Below, one piece after another: positions 31,854-42,221 of a stretch of DNA of 64,000 nt. A program made the position numbers and the translations under genes. Origin of the DNA: Schistocerca nitens (lineage: Eukaryota > Arthropoda > Insecta > Orthoptera > Acrididae); assembly GCF_023898315.1 (NCBI RefSeq), contig NC_064622.1, positions 274,589,503 to 274,653,502 of the forward strand, read 5' to 3'. A model generated the notes under the pieces. The model searched no databases, was not told the origin of the DNA, and saw nothing but the letters and a program-made list of their open reading frames with translations. The stretch's first letter is position 1. The number at the start of each line of letters is the position of its first letter.

Positions 31854-34800
31854 ATGTCCATTATCCACTGGAATATCCGCAGCATTCGAGCCAATCGGGA
31901 TGAATTGTCGCTCCTCTTACGATCGTACTCGCCGGTTATCTTCTGTCTTCAGGAAACAAAGCTGCGTCCCCATGACCGCTTTGTTCTCCCCCATTTTCAG
32001 TCCGTCCGATTTGATCTCCCCTCTGTTGAAGGCACTCCAGCCCATGGAGGACTCATGATTCTTCTCCATGATACTCTCCATTATCACCCAATCCCCTTAA
32101 ACATTTCCTTCCAAGCTGTCGCTGTCCGTCTTTCCCTTTCTGGATATACCTTTTCTCTTTGTACTGTATACATTCCATCGTCAACACCAATGGCACGAGC
32201 TGATCTCCTTCATCTTCTTGGTCAGCTTCCAACCCCCTATTTGCTGGTTGGGGACTTCAGTGCCCACCACCCGCTTTGGGGATCTCCACATCCTTGTCCA
32301 CGTGGCTCACTATTGCTAGACATCTTCCACCAAGCGGATCTAGTTTGCCTCAACACTGGGGTCCCTACATTTTTGTCTGCCTCCATGACAAATTTCTCTC
32401 ATTTGGATCTTTCGGTCGGTACTGTTCCGCTAGCTGGGCGCTTCGAATGGTTCGCCCTTGATGATACACACTCGAGTGACCACTTTACATGTGTCCTTAG
32501 ACTGCAGCCTCAACTGCCATATATGCGCCCGCGATGCTGGAAGTTTGCCCAAGCCGATTGGACACTTTTTTCGTCTCTAGCGACATTCGATGACCGTGAC
32601 TTTCCTAGCGTCGACGATGAGGTCACACATATTACAGACGTTTTTCTTACAGCTGCGGAACGTTCAATACCACGCACCTCCGAATTGCCCTGGCGCCCCC
32701 CAGTTCCTTGGTGGAACGAGGCTTGCCGTGACGCAATACGTGAGCGGCGACGTGCTCTTCGTGTTTTCCGCCACCATCCTACTTTGGCCAACTGTATCTT
32801 CTATAAGCAGTTCCGTGCGCGATGCCGTAACGTCATCTGCGATAGCAAGAAGGCAAGCTGGAAATTCTTTATTAGCTCATTTAACACCTTCACTCCCTCC
32901 TCGGAAGTTTGGAGTCGGATTCGACGGTTATCAGGCGCGCCTAGTTTCTCCCCAGTCTCTGGGCTCACTGTCGCGCATGATACGTTAGTGGACCCCGTCG
33001 CAATTTCTAACTCATTGGGTCAACACTTTGCTGGGATTTCGAGCTCTTCAAATTACCCGCCAACGTTTCTCCCAAATAAACATGCAGCGGAAGTGCAACC
33101 TCTTGCTTTCTTCTCTCAAAATCGCGGAAGCTATAATACTGTTTTCTCCATGCGGGATCTCCAACATGCACTCTCTTCTTCTCGCTCCTCCGCCCCAGGA
33201 CCGGATGGTATCCACGTCCAAATGTTGGTGCATTTATCAACCCATAGTCTGCGTTACCTCCTTCGCCTTTATAATCGAATTTGGACCGACAGTACTTTTC
33301 CCAGACGATGGCGGGAAGCTATCATCGTTCCTGTTCCGAAACCTGGAAAGGACAAACATCTCCCCTCTAGCTATCGCCCCATTTCTCTCACGAGTAGTGT
33401 ATGTAAGGTTTTGGAGCGTATGGTGAATTGCCGTTTAGCTTGGTGGCTGGAGTCCCGCAGTCTTTTAACACCTGCCCAATGCGGATTCCGAAAGCATCAT
33501 TCTGCAGTTGACCATCTTGTTGCTCTCTCCACTTATATTATGAACAATTTTCTCTGGAAACGCCAAACAGTAGCAATATTTTTTGATCTGGAGAGAGCAT
33601 ACGATACCTGTTGGAGGACAGGCATCCTCCGCCCACTGTTCTCTTGGGGCTTTCGAGGTCGGCTGCCCATTTTTCTTCGCGAATTTATGGCAGAGCACAC
33701 ATTTAGAGTGCGGGTGAACACTACTCTCTCCTGTACCTTCTCCCAAGAAAACGGGGTACCCCAGGGCTCCGTGCTGAGTGTTGTACTGTTTGCCATTGCC
33801 ATAAATCCAATTATGGATTGTCTCCTTCCTGATGTCTCGGGCTCCCTCTTTGTGGACGATTTTGCGATCTACTACAGCTCTCAACGGACCAGCCTTCTTG
33901 AACGACGTCTTCAAGGATGTCTCGATCGCCTCCACTCTTGGAGCATCGAAACCGGCTTCCGTTTTCCTCCTAGTAAGACAGTTTGTGTTAATTTTTGGCG
34001 ACGTAAGGAGTTTCTTCCACCCTCCTTACATCTAGGACCTGTCAACATTCCGGACGTCGCTAAATTCTTGGGTCTTATGTTTGACAGAAAACTGTGCTGG
34101 TCCTCCCACATTTCCTATCTTTCGGCTCGCTGTCTGCGATCCCTCAACACCCTCCGTGTCCTGAATGGTACCTCCTGGGGAGCGGACAGAGTGGTCCTTC
34201 TCCGCCTCTATCGCGCCTTAGTGCGCTCGAAATTGGACTATGGAAGCATAGTTTACTCCTCTGCTCGGCCGTCTATTCTTCGTAGTCTCGACTCTATCCA
34301 CCACCGTGGATTACGTTTAGTGTCTGGAGCTTTTTACACCAGCCCTGTGGAAAGCCTTTATGCTGAGACTGCTGAACCTCCGCTGTCCAATCGGCAAGCA
34401 GTCCTTCTGAGTCGTTATGCTAGCCATCTGTCTTCCATGCCTGCTAATCCAGCCCATGACATTTTTTTCGACGCCTCCTTTGATGTAGGGTATGCAGGCC
34501 GCCCCTCCTCCCTACTACCACCGGGAGTCCGCTTCCGTCAACTGCTCCATTCTCTTTCCTTCCGCTTTCCTAAAACCTTCTTGACAACTTGGGGTACAGC
34601 ACCGCCTTGGCTCCGTCCCCGGATCTGCCTGCTCCGTGACCTTTGTCAATTTCCCAAGGATGGTACCCCTTCACTTGTTTATCGTCGGGCATTTGCTGCT
34701 CTATGTGCACAAATGAAGGAAGCCACATTTATATACACTGATGGCTCGAAAACATCGTTAGGTGTAGGGAGTGCCTATATTGTTGGCGACACCCCAAATC

Positions 34801-35534
34801 AATTTCGGCTTCCCGACCAGTGTTCGGTTTATACTGCGGAGCTTTACGCTGTTCTCCAGGCTGTCCACTACATCCACCACCATCAGCGGATACAGTATGT
34901 TATCTGTTCAGATTCTCTCAGCTCTCTCCTCAGTCTCCAAGCTCTTTACCCTGTCCACCCTATGGTCCACCGGATTCAGGACTGTCTGCGCTTGCTCCAC
35001 CTGGGGGATGTCTCGGTGGCGTTCCTCTGGCTCCCGGGACATGATGGTATCTGTGGAAATGAGGCGGCCGATATAGCGGCCAAGGCTGCAGTCTCTCTTC
35101 TTTGGCCAGCTATTCAATCGATTCCCTTCGCTGATCTATGGAGCGTTTTATGTCGTCGAGTTGTTCTTTTATGGCACGCACATTGGTCGACACTTCCCCA
35201 TAATAAATTGCGGGACGTGAAAGCTCTTCCTCGTGCTTGGACCTCTTCCTCCCTAACGCGTCGTCAGGAGGAGGTAATTTTAACTAGACTCCGGATAGGG
35301 CACTGTCTTTTTAGCCATCGACATCTTTTAAGCGGCGATCCTCCCCCACTCTGTCCCCACTGCTCTCAGCTGTGGGCGGTAAGACACCTTTTAATTGAGT
35401 ACCCCTATTTTACTCCGTTACGCGCCCGTCTACAGCTGTCACCTGATATATCGTCAATTTTAGCAGATGACACGCGCTCGGCCGATCGCGTTCTCGAGTT
35501 TATTAGTGCCAGTGAAATGACGTCAGTCATTTGA
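31854..35534 (+). CDS. I-clade LINE ORF2: endonuclease, reverse transcriptase, RNase H
   Basis: An uninterrupted 1226-codon frame from ATG 31854. Endonuclease: HWNIRSI, FCLQETKL, VGDFSAHHPLWGS and SSDHFTCVL (first ~220 residues). Reverse transcriptase: FFDLERAYDTCW, NGVPQGSVLSVVLF and SLFVDDFAIYY (FVDD active site, about 33845-33875). RNase H: TFIYTDGSK, YTAELYAVLQA, ICSDSLSSLLSL and FLWLPGHDGICGNEAADIAA (about 34725-35080). A terminal CPHCSQLWAVRHLL motif follows. All expected catalytic residues are present, so the protein could be active if expressed. It copies element RNA at a nicked chromosomal target. It starts 40 bases after ORF1. Confidence 0.92.
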   Translation: MSIIHWNIRSIRANRDELSLLLRSYSPVIFCLQETKLRPHDRFVLPHFQSVRFDLPSVEGTPAHGGLMILLHDTLHYHPIPLNISFQAVAVRLSLSGYTFSLCTVYIPSSTPMARADLLHLLGQLPTPYLLVGDFSAHHPLWGSPHPCPRGSLLLDIFHQADLVCLNTGVPTFLSASMTNFSHLDLSVGTVPLAGRFEWFALDDTHSSDHFTCVLRLQPQLPYMRPRCWKFAQADWTLFSSLATFDDRDFPSVDDEVTHITDVFLTAAERSIPRTSELPWRPPVPWWNEACRDAIRERRRALRVFRHHPTLANCIFYKQFRARCRNVICDSKKASWKFFISSFNTFTPSSEVWSRIRRLSGAPSFSPVSGLTVAHDTLVDPVAISNSLGQHFAGISSSSNYPPTFLPNKHAAEVQPLAFFSQNRGSYNTVFSMRDLQHALSSSRSSAPGPDGIHVQMLVHLSTHSLRYLLRLYNRIWTDSTFPRRWREAIIVPVPKPGKDKHLPSSYRPISLTSSVCKVLERMVNCRLAWWLESRSLLTPAQCGFRKHHSAVDHLVALSTYIMNNFLWKRQTVAIFFDLERAYDTCWRTGILRPLFSWGFRGRLPIFLREFMAEHTFRVRVNTTLSCTFSQENGVPQGSVLSVVLFAIAINPIMDCLLPDVSGSLFVDDFAIYYSSQRTSLLERRLQGCLDRLHSWSIETGFRFPPSKTVCVNFWRRKEFLPPSLHLGPVNIPDVAKFLGLMFDRKLCWSSHISYLSARCLRSLNTLRVLNGTSWGADRVVLLRLYRALVRSKLDYGSIVYSSARPSILRSLDSIHHRGLRLVSGAFYTSPVESLYAETAEPPLSNRQAVLLSRYASHLSSMPANPAHDIFFDASFDVGYAGRPSSLLPPGVRFRQLLHSLSFRFPKTFLTTWGTAPPWLRPRICLLRDLCQFPKDGTPSLVYRRAFAALCAQMKEATFIYTDGSKTSLGVGSAYIVGDTPNQFRLPDQCSVYTAELYAVLQAVHYIHHHQRIQYVICSDSLSSLLSLQALYPVHPMVHRIQDCLRLLHLGDVSVAFLWLPGHDGICGNEAADIAAKAAVSLLWPAIQSIPFADLWSVLCRRVVLLWHAHWSTLPHNKLRDVKALPRAWTSSSLTRRQEEVILTRLRIGHCLFSHRHLLSGDPPPLCPHCSQLWAVRHLLIEYPYFTPLRARLQLSPDISSILADDTRSADRVLEFISASEMTSVI

Positions 35535-35859
35535 AGCTTTTTTTGGGGACAACCAACCCCTTTCTGTAGTGGATTTTTAAGCCTTCCTTCTGCTTTTAGT
35601 TTCTCCAATTGTTTGAGTTTCGTTCCCATTGCTGCTGGTTTCCATTTTCGGTTTTTACTGTTTCCTAAGTCACGGACCGGGCGCTAATGACCATAGCAGT
35701 TTTGTGCCCTAAAATGCTACTGGAAAATCTAAGTCTATCAGAAACACATATTTTGGTGTCCTTTCTGTGAAAGTATCAGAATGTGATTAATGTAGTGGCC
35801 AATAATGTTTCTGTCACCCATTTCTTTACAAAATATGTCTGAAGAGGTTGCCTTATTTT

Positions 35860-36106
35860 ATGAAGGTCAACTTAAGCACACTGTGAATGGCAGGTTGCCC
35901 TGATTCATTCGTAACAAGAGATATTTAAAGGATGACCTTTGGAAGCACTGCAAGCTGTTATAGTTGGTTCAGACATTCCCTGGACTAGCTTATATGCTGG
36001 ATTCTAGCCTCAGAGGGCACTCCTGATGACTATTGCCCTCTGCATAGTGGTGCAGCAGTGGTCAGCAGCTATTCATTTCCCATAACAACATCAGGTGATG
36101 TCACCT
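35860..36106 (-). repeat. Gypsy element 3' LTR, decayed
   Basis: It aligns by eye with 41345-41600: both contain TTC(C)CTGG, an ATTC...TCAGAG segment, AGTGGTG...CAGTGGTCA and TTTCCCATA/TTCCCATAGACATCAGGTG in the same order. On the element strand the LTR begins near 36106 with TGACATCACCTGATG, just after a polypurine tract. The outer end is only approximate. Confidence 0.55.
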
Positions 36107-36130
36107 GCCCCCCCCCCCCTTCCCCTTCCT
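36107..36130 (-). promoter_or_regulatory. Polypurine tract of the gypsy element
   Basis: On the minus strand: AGGAAGGGGAAGG followed by eleven or more G, ending directly before the 3' LTR. The polypurine tract primes plus-strand DNA synthesis in LTR retroelements. Position and composition fit. Confidence 0.55.
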
Positions 36131-36589
36131 AGTAGTGACCACTGGGGATGAAAACGCAGGTGGTGTACAGCCTGGAGTAACCATCACTGGGAAAAGCTGT
36201 GGTTCGGTGTCAACAGATGTTGCTGCAAAAGTCTGAGGCACGGTGAGGCTTGCTGGAAAGTGTAAGAGCTGCTATGGGACGAGAGGGGTCCACCAGCATG
36301 GAGAAATGAGTGGCTACTGACCAGGATGAATTTGGTGAAGCCACCAAAGTTCATTGGCAGGGGCCACAGTATATGTCATGGACTGGTGGAAGGAGATCAT
36401 TTCATGGATCCAGATTGGATGGTGTCACTGGGGTAACCCACCTGGAAGGACGAGGCCGCAATAACGTGCAGTGGTGGTAGATGCATCACGTCATAATGAG
36501 TATGGTCAAGGTGGCTATGAAGCTGCTCTCCGATCGGTGCAGCCTTCGGTCGGGGTGGCTTTGAAAATTTGTAGAACACAACAGAGGTC

Positions 36590-37175
36590 ATTAGGAGCAA
36601 TTGTCGTATGTCATTCCCTTGTGGATTGCAAACGATATATAATCTTCCATTTGTTCAAGTGATTGGCTGCGAGGTTGAACTCCAAATATGTCAAAGCCAA
36701 TTGATGAAGTATTGCTTGTGCTGGTTGTATTTTAGACCTTTTGCTGCCAACCTTTAGAACAAGAACTCGAGTTAATGGAGATGGTCCTCTGGAGTTTCAC
36801 TTATAAACAGGATATCATGAAGGTATGCAGCACAGTGTATAGTATCTTGTAGTACTTGATCCCTAAAACTCTGGAATATTGCAGGAGCTGGAGAGGTTTT
36901 GAAAGATAACTGATTACAACAGGAGAGACCATATGATGTATTGCTCCCGGGGTAAGCTTGTGATGGAATCCAAAGGAATTTTAATAAAATGCTTCCAAGA
37001 GGTCAATTTTTCTGAATAAGGTGCCCTGGCCTAACTTTGCAAAAACTTTGTCGTGGGTCGATAGTTTCCAATTCAGCTTGTATGTTTATCATTATATTAA
37101 AATTACCACAAAGTCTTCAGGTTCCATTATGTCCTGTTACTAGTTGAGTGGCCCATTGACCATGGGGAATAGGCA
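36590..37175 (-). pseudogene. Gypsy reverse-transcriptase relic, 3' portion
   Basis: On the minus strand, in order: RLCGNFNIMINIQAELETIDP (about 37125-37065), a KIPLDSITS-like stretch, SPAPAIFQSFRDQVLQ (about 36890-36840) and CAAYLHDILFISETPEDHL (about 36825-36770). The last is the YxDD box with the first Asp read as His (YLHDIL). Then RLAAKGLKYNQHKQYF (about 36750-36700). Continues upstream across the piggyBac. Non-functional. Confidence 0.7.
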
Positions 37176-37323
37176 TTAACGCTAGGAATACCACTTGCAG
37201 GCTACTACCTACAAGGACCAACAGGGCCAACTTGGCTCCATGTTTATTTGATCAGATTGTGATAGGTAATGGAATGTAACACACATATATAGCTTTTGTT
37301 GATTTTTATTAATAAAATAAATA

Positions 37324-37325
<2 letters not shown>

Positions 37326-37383
<58 letters not shown>
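37326..37383. repeat. (CT)n microsatellite
   Basis: About 29 CT units, directly downstream of the piggyBac transposase stop codon. Confidence 0.97.
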
Positions 37384-37385
<2 letters not shown>

Positions 37386-39299
37386 CGTAGTTCATTGCTG
37401 CACTTGTCGCACCACACTCGTCTTCTCTTCTCACATTTGCCACATACTGCTTTCTCACAACCTGAACAAACAGTAGCAGTATGGTTTCCTTTACATGAGG
37501 TACGAATTTTACACTTCTCTCTCTTAGTTGCCCTCTGAGGTCCGCCTTTAGTGTCTGCACTATTCTGGTCTGGCTCTTTATTTCTTGATGATACATATCA
37601 AAATTTTACTTCTGCCTGCTAAGTCGCGTTCCAGTCACTTCCTTATACAACACCCAGGAATTTATGGCAGCCAAATCAAGAAAGTTGTAAAATACATGCA
37701 TTGGCCAGCATCTTGTACTGGCTTTTGTGGAGTACATCCTTGTCATTTGATCGACAACGTTGACCCCAAATTTTGTTTTATTGTATAATTGCACTGTTTC
37801 AGGAGTCTTCTTCTGACTATCGGACAGGGATACATGAGAGTGAAATGAACTCAGTAACAAAACATTCTTATTTGTTTTCTCTTGATAAACTGTTAGTGTT
37901 GTTCCATCATCATTTTTATACACAATAGTCGAGTGGAGTGGTTGTTTTCTGGTCTTTGCAGCAGGAGGCACCTCTCTTCGATTACGGTTCAAAGTACCTA
38001 CTGAAGTTGTGGATGTTGTCCTCAGACGGTTTGCAAGGCTTAGCGAAGTAAAGTAACTGTCAGTTGTGACATTCAAACTTTTGCCTAAGGATGGTCCCAT
38101 AAGCCTAAGAACAACATTTTCACCTACACCTTGGTCAGCTGGTCGAAGGGGATCAGCACCAGTGTATGGGAATCCATTCAGTATGTATTTACTAGAAACA
38201 CCTACAAGTAACCAGAATTTTATGCCAAACTTATCTGGCTTGCTTGCAATTATTGTGTGAATGGGCATCTTGTTTTAGATGGCAAAAGTTGTTCATGAAC
38301 TTTAAGATAAGGTTCTGCTTTATAGCATGACACACTGTTTTCTATGAAAGCATTCCAAGTATCTGAGACAAGAGCAAATTTGTCAGCCTTGAGGCGTTCA
38401 GATCTAGTGGACTTGGTGTCAAACCTCATATACTTCATTATTTCGATAACTCTGTTTCGTCCCATAGTTAGTCTGAAAAAAGGAGGACCGCATACTGTTG
38501 ACCATAGGCTTTTGAGAGGAAAATCTTTGCCCCATACACTCCTCTTGCAGTGACAAAAGCATCCAGTTCTTCAGTGTCTCCTGTCCAGGAATCGTCTTGT
38601 GTTCGGTGACGAGCCTCAGCTTCAGTTCAGTGCTTGATGTGGCGCATCATGGAAGCACTGAAAATTAACCGCCAAGCACTAAGAAGTTTCCCACTTTGAA
38701 TTTTCCTTTTAGCATATGATGTTGGTCCTGAGCTCTCCCGCAAAATGTTATGACTTTGTAGAAGACTTGAAAACATATGAAAAAAGAACAGTATTTTTAG
38801 AATGTGTAATGTACTGATATATGAGTATATGTGTTCTTGTAATTTTACAAACTAAAACTCTACACAAAGAGCAGAAATATTACTGACCTTCATTAGAACC
38901 CACTGGTACAATTTTCCACACAGTCCTATCTTTTGCTGTTTCTTTTTCTTCAGTAGGTTGCCCAGGATCAGTTTTTGACTGACTTCTTGGGGAAGCAAAT
39001 GTTGTCCGGGTTGTTGATCTTATAGAGCTAGAATTTGGAACATCAGAAGGCACGCTGGATGTAGAAGCTTCATTTTCCCCTAAATTTAGTGGAAAACTGT
39101 CCTGGGCTGTGTTTACATCATCTCATTCGTTGCACGAATCACATTCTTCATCTGCACACACTGGAACTACTACACTGTCTTCATTGTCCTGATCGCTGTC
39201 GGAAAACTCAAATTCTTCACCTGAACTTTCATCTTTTATTTTTCTCAATTCTGCTAGTATTTCAGCTTCTGTTGGCCGCTTCTTGTATTCGTAGCTCAT
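37382..39299 (-). pseudogene. piggyBac transposase with one intron, inactivated
   Basis: Start MSYEYKKRPTEAEILAELRK at 39299; acidic N-terminal region (SSGEEFEFSDSDQDNED) to about 38890. A probable intron of ~110 bp follows (donor near 38886, acceptor near 38770). The catalytic DDE_Tnp_1_7 region contains DSWTGDTEELDAF, MKYMRFDTKSTRSERLKADK, KPDKFGIKFWLLVGVSSKY, NVTTDSYFTSLSLANRL and NKTKFGVNVVDQMTRMYSTK. The C-terminal finger has CSGCEKAVCGKC and VWCDKCSNELR, ending at TAG 37382-37384. Lesions: TGA in the acidic region near 39117, a TGA near 38610, a stop near 38480, a one-base deletion near 38250 and a frame change near 37600. Confidence 0.82.
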
Positions 39300-39703
39300 G
39301 ACTGCAAGGATGGCTCTCAGATACCGTCACAAGAGACAATAACTGAAATCCTTGCATCAACTAACCAACAATCAGCGCTGGATTGAATGACATTGTTGTC
39401 ACGTATTTGAACAACAAAGGGACAACAGTTAATGTGATTTCATTTGCTGTATTGCAAAGAAGTAGCCTCTAAATACAGAGAAATGTTGAAGGGGCCGAAT
39501 TGGCCCCGCTGTCCTTCTAGGTGGTAAGCTTCATATTTCACAACCTAATAAAAATAGGACACTCCAAAACACGGTGGTTAATATTTCATATGAGTGATGA
39601 AAAGTCACAAAATATCAAGTCAGTCGAACTTACAATTTGCTCAGAAAACAAGTGGAAAGATCGAAAAGGGGCCAATTTGGCCCCTCGGCCCTTCTAGTGT
39701 TAG

Positions 39704-40560
39704 CAAATATTCATTAGCAAGTCTGTTCCTATATGTTTTATGGATGTTTTAGAGCCAGGGGCACTGGATGAGCTTTAAAAAAGTGCAGGGCAGCCTTCTC
39801 CTTATGAGTGATGTGAACTTGGAAATTAGTTGCATTCTGTAATGTGGATGAAAAAATTGGAGCAGAACTAACTTGAGCCTTTAAGGCAGTGCATGGTCCT
39901 TCTGATTGCATAGTATTCGCTGTTTCGTGAACTTTAAATCCAAAAAGTTTGTGAGTAAAAATGCAAACTTTTCTGACAAGGGCGTGTAATGTCTCTGTAG
40001 GCCTGAATATTTGTCTTGGCTGCTTGCAAAGGCATTGGCCCTAAACTTAAGTGTATTATCTTTGCAAGGTTACAGAAGCACTGGTGTCAAAGAGCAACTT
40101 CACCAAGTGTTTGCATATGTTTGATTTAAGTCGTTTGCTCAGTTGCATTATTAGAAGTCTGCACATAGGTAGATTTGTCACTAATTGGGTTCACTTCCAC
40201 AGAGTGTATTTCCATCATAACTGCTACAACATACTTTTTGCAAGTGTCCATTTTTGCTTAAACTGTGGCATGTTGTGTGCCAATCGAGGCACAGAGGCAC
40301 ACATTGTGTGTGTGGTAACAGAAGAAGTATTTACAGTCAGAAAAGATGATAATGCTGGCATGACCCATTGCTGTGGGTGTAGTTGTTTATGTGGTCATCT
40401 GGGCTGGGGAAGTGGTGTCCTGCACAACGGCCATGGCATCTTCATCCATCATAAACAAACTCTGGGCTTTTGTGAGCAGTTTCATAGGCTTGAGCCATTC
40501 ACATTGTTTACATCTGAGAGTGATCTGATTTCCCCGTTGCATGGTTCCTCACTTCAGAGT
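39704..40560 (-). pseudogene. Gypsy internal region, protease/early RT relic
   Basis: Minus-strand frames are heavily broken. FFKAHPVPLALKH near 39790-39750 fits the segment leading into the reverse transcriptase and joins the frame at 37175 across the piggyBac. Between 39800 and 40560 only weak pieces remain, with scattered Cys/His near 40240-40390 where zinc knuckles would lie. I cannot place the protease. Confidence 0.45.
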
Positions 40561-41176
40561 TAGGGGCAAGACACACATTAATGGCCCTGATCAGTGTGTC
40601 TGTGTAGTACTGCCCACTCAAGAGATTTAATGTTACAATTCTACTTAATCATTGTGGGTCAGAAGCTCAGTCTGCATAAGATTGGTTGTATCCCTTTTCG
40701 TATTGCCAAAATTCTCTCTGTTGTAATAAAATGTTTCTGCATTGTAAAACATTCTTTCAATAAAGAAAATACTTCAGGCATGTCAAGTTCTGCTGCATTC
40801 ATGAACAGTTCTAGTTTGAGTATTAGATTGTACAGTTCCACAATTTTGTGACAAGAGTATTGCCTTTTGTCTTTCAGTAGTGGAAGGTTTGGAAGGCCAT
40901 AAAATATAACTGCAGTCTTTGGCATTGTGTGTGTCACTCTTCACATTGTTCATTAAATGGTGGAAAAGCCATAGACATGGGTGCCACAGAAGACACACCT
41001 GTTACACTCACTAATGCTTGCACTACCATCAGCTTGTGGCTATCCTGTGCGGTTTGCATTAGTAATTGTTTTGTTTCCTCCAAGGTTGTAAAAGCTACTC
41101 TCTTACCCAAGTACAAAAACATTCAAAGTCAGACTTGTAGACTTGTGCATGTCACAGGTCTCAAGTTCTGGCCACT

Positions 41177-41182
<6 letters not shown>
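40560..41182 (-). pseudogene. Gypsy gag relic
   Basis: FPPFNEQCEE (about 40965-40935), then DKRQYSCHKIVELYNLILKL and EVFSLLKECFTMQKHFITTE (about 40880-40720), correspond in order to the gag of invertebrate gypsy elements. Frames are broken at 40937 and beyond. Non-functional. Confidence 0.5.

Positions 41183-41209
<27 letters not shown>
41183..41209. repeat. Poly(A) run
   Basis: 27 consecutive A. It lies near the 5' end of the gypsy element's internal region. May be slippage or the end of a small retroposed insertion; no matching duplication found. Confidence 0.9.
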
Positions 41210-41212
<3 letters not shown>

Positions 41213-41344
41213 ACACACACAGCCAATGGGGGCTCGCTGCGATTCATGTGCAACTAGGGATACGTACACGATGTGCCTCAGAAACAGTGTAAGCTATCCT
41301 AACTCCCTATTCCATAAGAATATCCTGTCTAGACTGTATCAAAG

Positions 41345-41600
41345 TTCTGCCTGTCACAAATAGAGCCCAAAATGTAAACAGTTTAGCGGAAGTGATAGCA
41401 CACTTACCGCATACTCCACAAATTGCATCATAATTGACTCAGGCTGTTCCTGGCTACTGACATGGATTCATCAGAGAGCATTCGTTACGACAGCCTTCTT
41501 CTGGATAGTGGTGTCACAGTGGTCAACAGTAATGTTACACCAGTGGCAGACAATAATGTTGCACCAGCTGTTCAGTTCCCATAGACATCAGGTGGTATAT
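41345..41600 (-). repeat. Gypsy element 5' LTR, decayed
   Basis: Partner of 35860-36106 (shared blocks listed there). Element-strand start near 41598 (ACCACCTGATGTC...). The primer-binding site expected just inside, near 41340, is not recognisable. Confidence 0.5.
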
Positions 41601-42214
41601 GTTGAATATTGTAATGAAGTACACGAAACAATGAATTAGGGATTGCTGACCGGAATTGTTGGGACTTTAAATTCGTTGTAATTATGTCAATAATGAATTT
41701 GTGATATGGAGGTGCAATATCAATTAAATCCTTGCAGCTTTGAAAATGTTAATTATTTTGTATTCCGTTTAACTATGTGCAAAGTTTGTAAAAGCCTAAA
41801 ATAATTTTCTTCCGATGTATCGATGCAGTAGTTAATGTTTAGGTTAAGATATGCCTTCCTCCTGAAGCAGTGAGCTTACATGTGTACCATTTTACGTAAA
41901 GATCACATAAAACATTCATACAGTATCCAATAGTTTTGGAAATAACTAATAAGCTACATTGTATAATGATAAGTGTACTACTGTATAAAGACGAGGCATA
42001 AAAATCTTGATAAGTTCTTGAGTGGTTTACACCAGATTTTTACACAATGCTCTAATAAACATTCAGATGTACTAGGCTCCATAGTTTTATAAAACACAAT
42101 GTATAGATTTTTTTGTTAAATCTGACTGCCAGAAAGAAAATGCTGCTGCACTCTGAAAACATGTGGTTCCTCTTCCTCCTCAAGAGCCAAGAGGAATGTT
42201 GTAGTTATGACTTA
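41601..42214. other. Unassigned intron 2 DNA
   Basis: AT-rich, no recognisable element or frame. Confidence 0.5.
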
Positions 42215-42221
42215 TTGATTT

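Larger units (their letters stand above)
29761..35709 (+). mobile_element. I-clade LINE with RNase H, full length
   Basis: 5.95 kb element, starting GCCCCCCCAGGGGGTCCACA and ending TTTTGTGCCC before TAAAA, with no poly(A). It is flanked by TAAAATG at 29754-29760 and 35710-35716. A 0.67-kb GC/pyrimidine-rich 5' UTR is followed by ORF1 (30430-31813) and ORF2 (31854-35534). ORF2 is uninterrupted; ORF1 has two point lesions. It lies in sense orientation in intron 2 of the host gene. Best-preserved retrotransposon in the window. Confidence 0.88.
37176..39703 (-). mobile_element. piggyBac-like transposon
   Basis: 2.53 kb with TTAA at 37176-37179 and the mutated site TTAG at 39700-39703. Ends form a short inverted pair: left TTAACGCTAGGAATACC, right (reverse complement) CTAACACTAGAAGGGCC. 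Near the ends are repeated palindromes, GGGGCCGAATTGGCCCC (39493-39509) and GGGGCCAATTTGGCCCC (39669-39685), with a decayed match at 37217-37236. One transposase gene on the minus strand. Inserted in the gypsy reverse transcriptase. Confidence 0.85.
35860..41600 (-). mobile_element. Decayed Ty3/gypsy LTR retrotransposon, split by piggyBac
   Basis: Minus-strand element: 5' LTR about 41345-41600, gag remains about 40500-41130, reverse-transcriptase remains about 39780-39704 continued at 37170-36590, a poorly readable 3' pol region, polypurine tract and 3' LTR. The piggyBac at 37176-39703 interrupts the reverse transcriptase. All frames are broken many times. LTR divergence by eye is large, so this is old. 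Confidence 0.65.

Noticed and set aside
37296-37538. (LS)n-rich protein
   Set aside because: Translation of the (CT)n microsatellite and of antisense piggyBac sequence.
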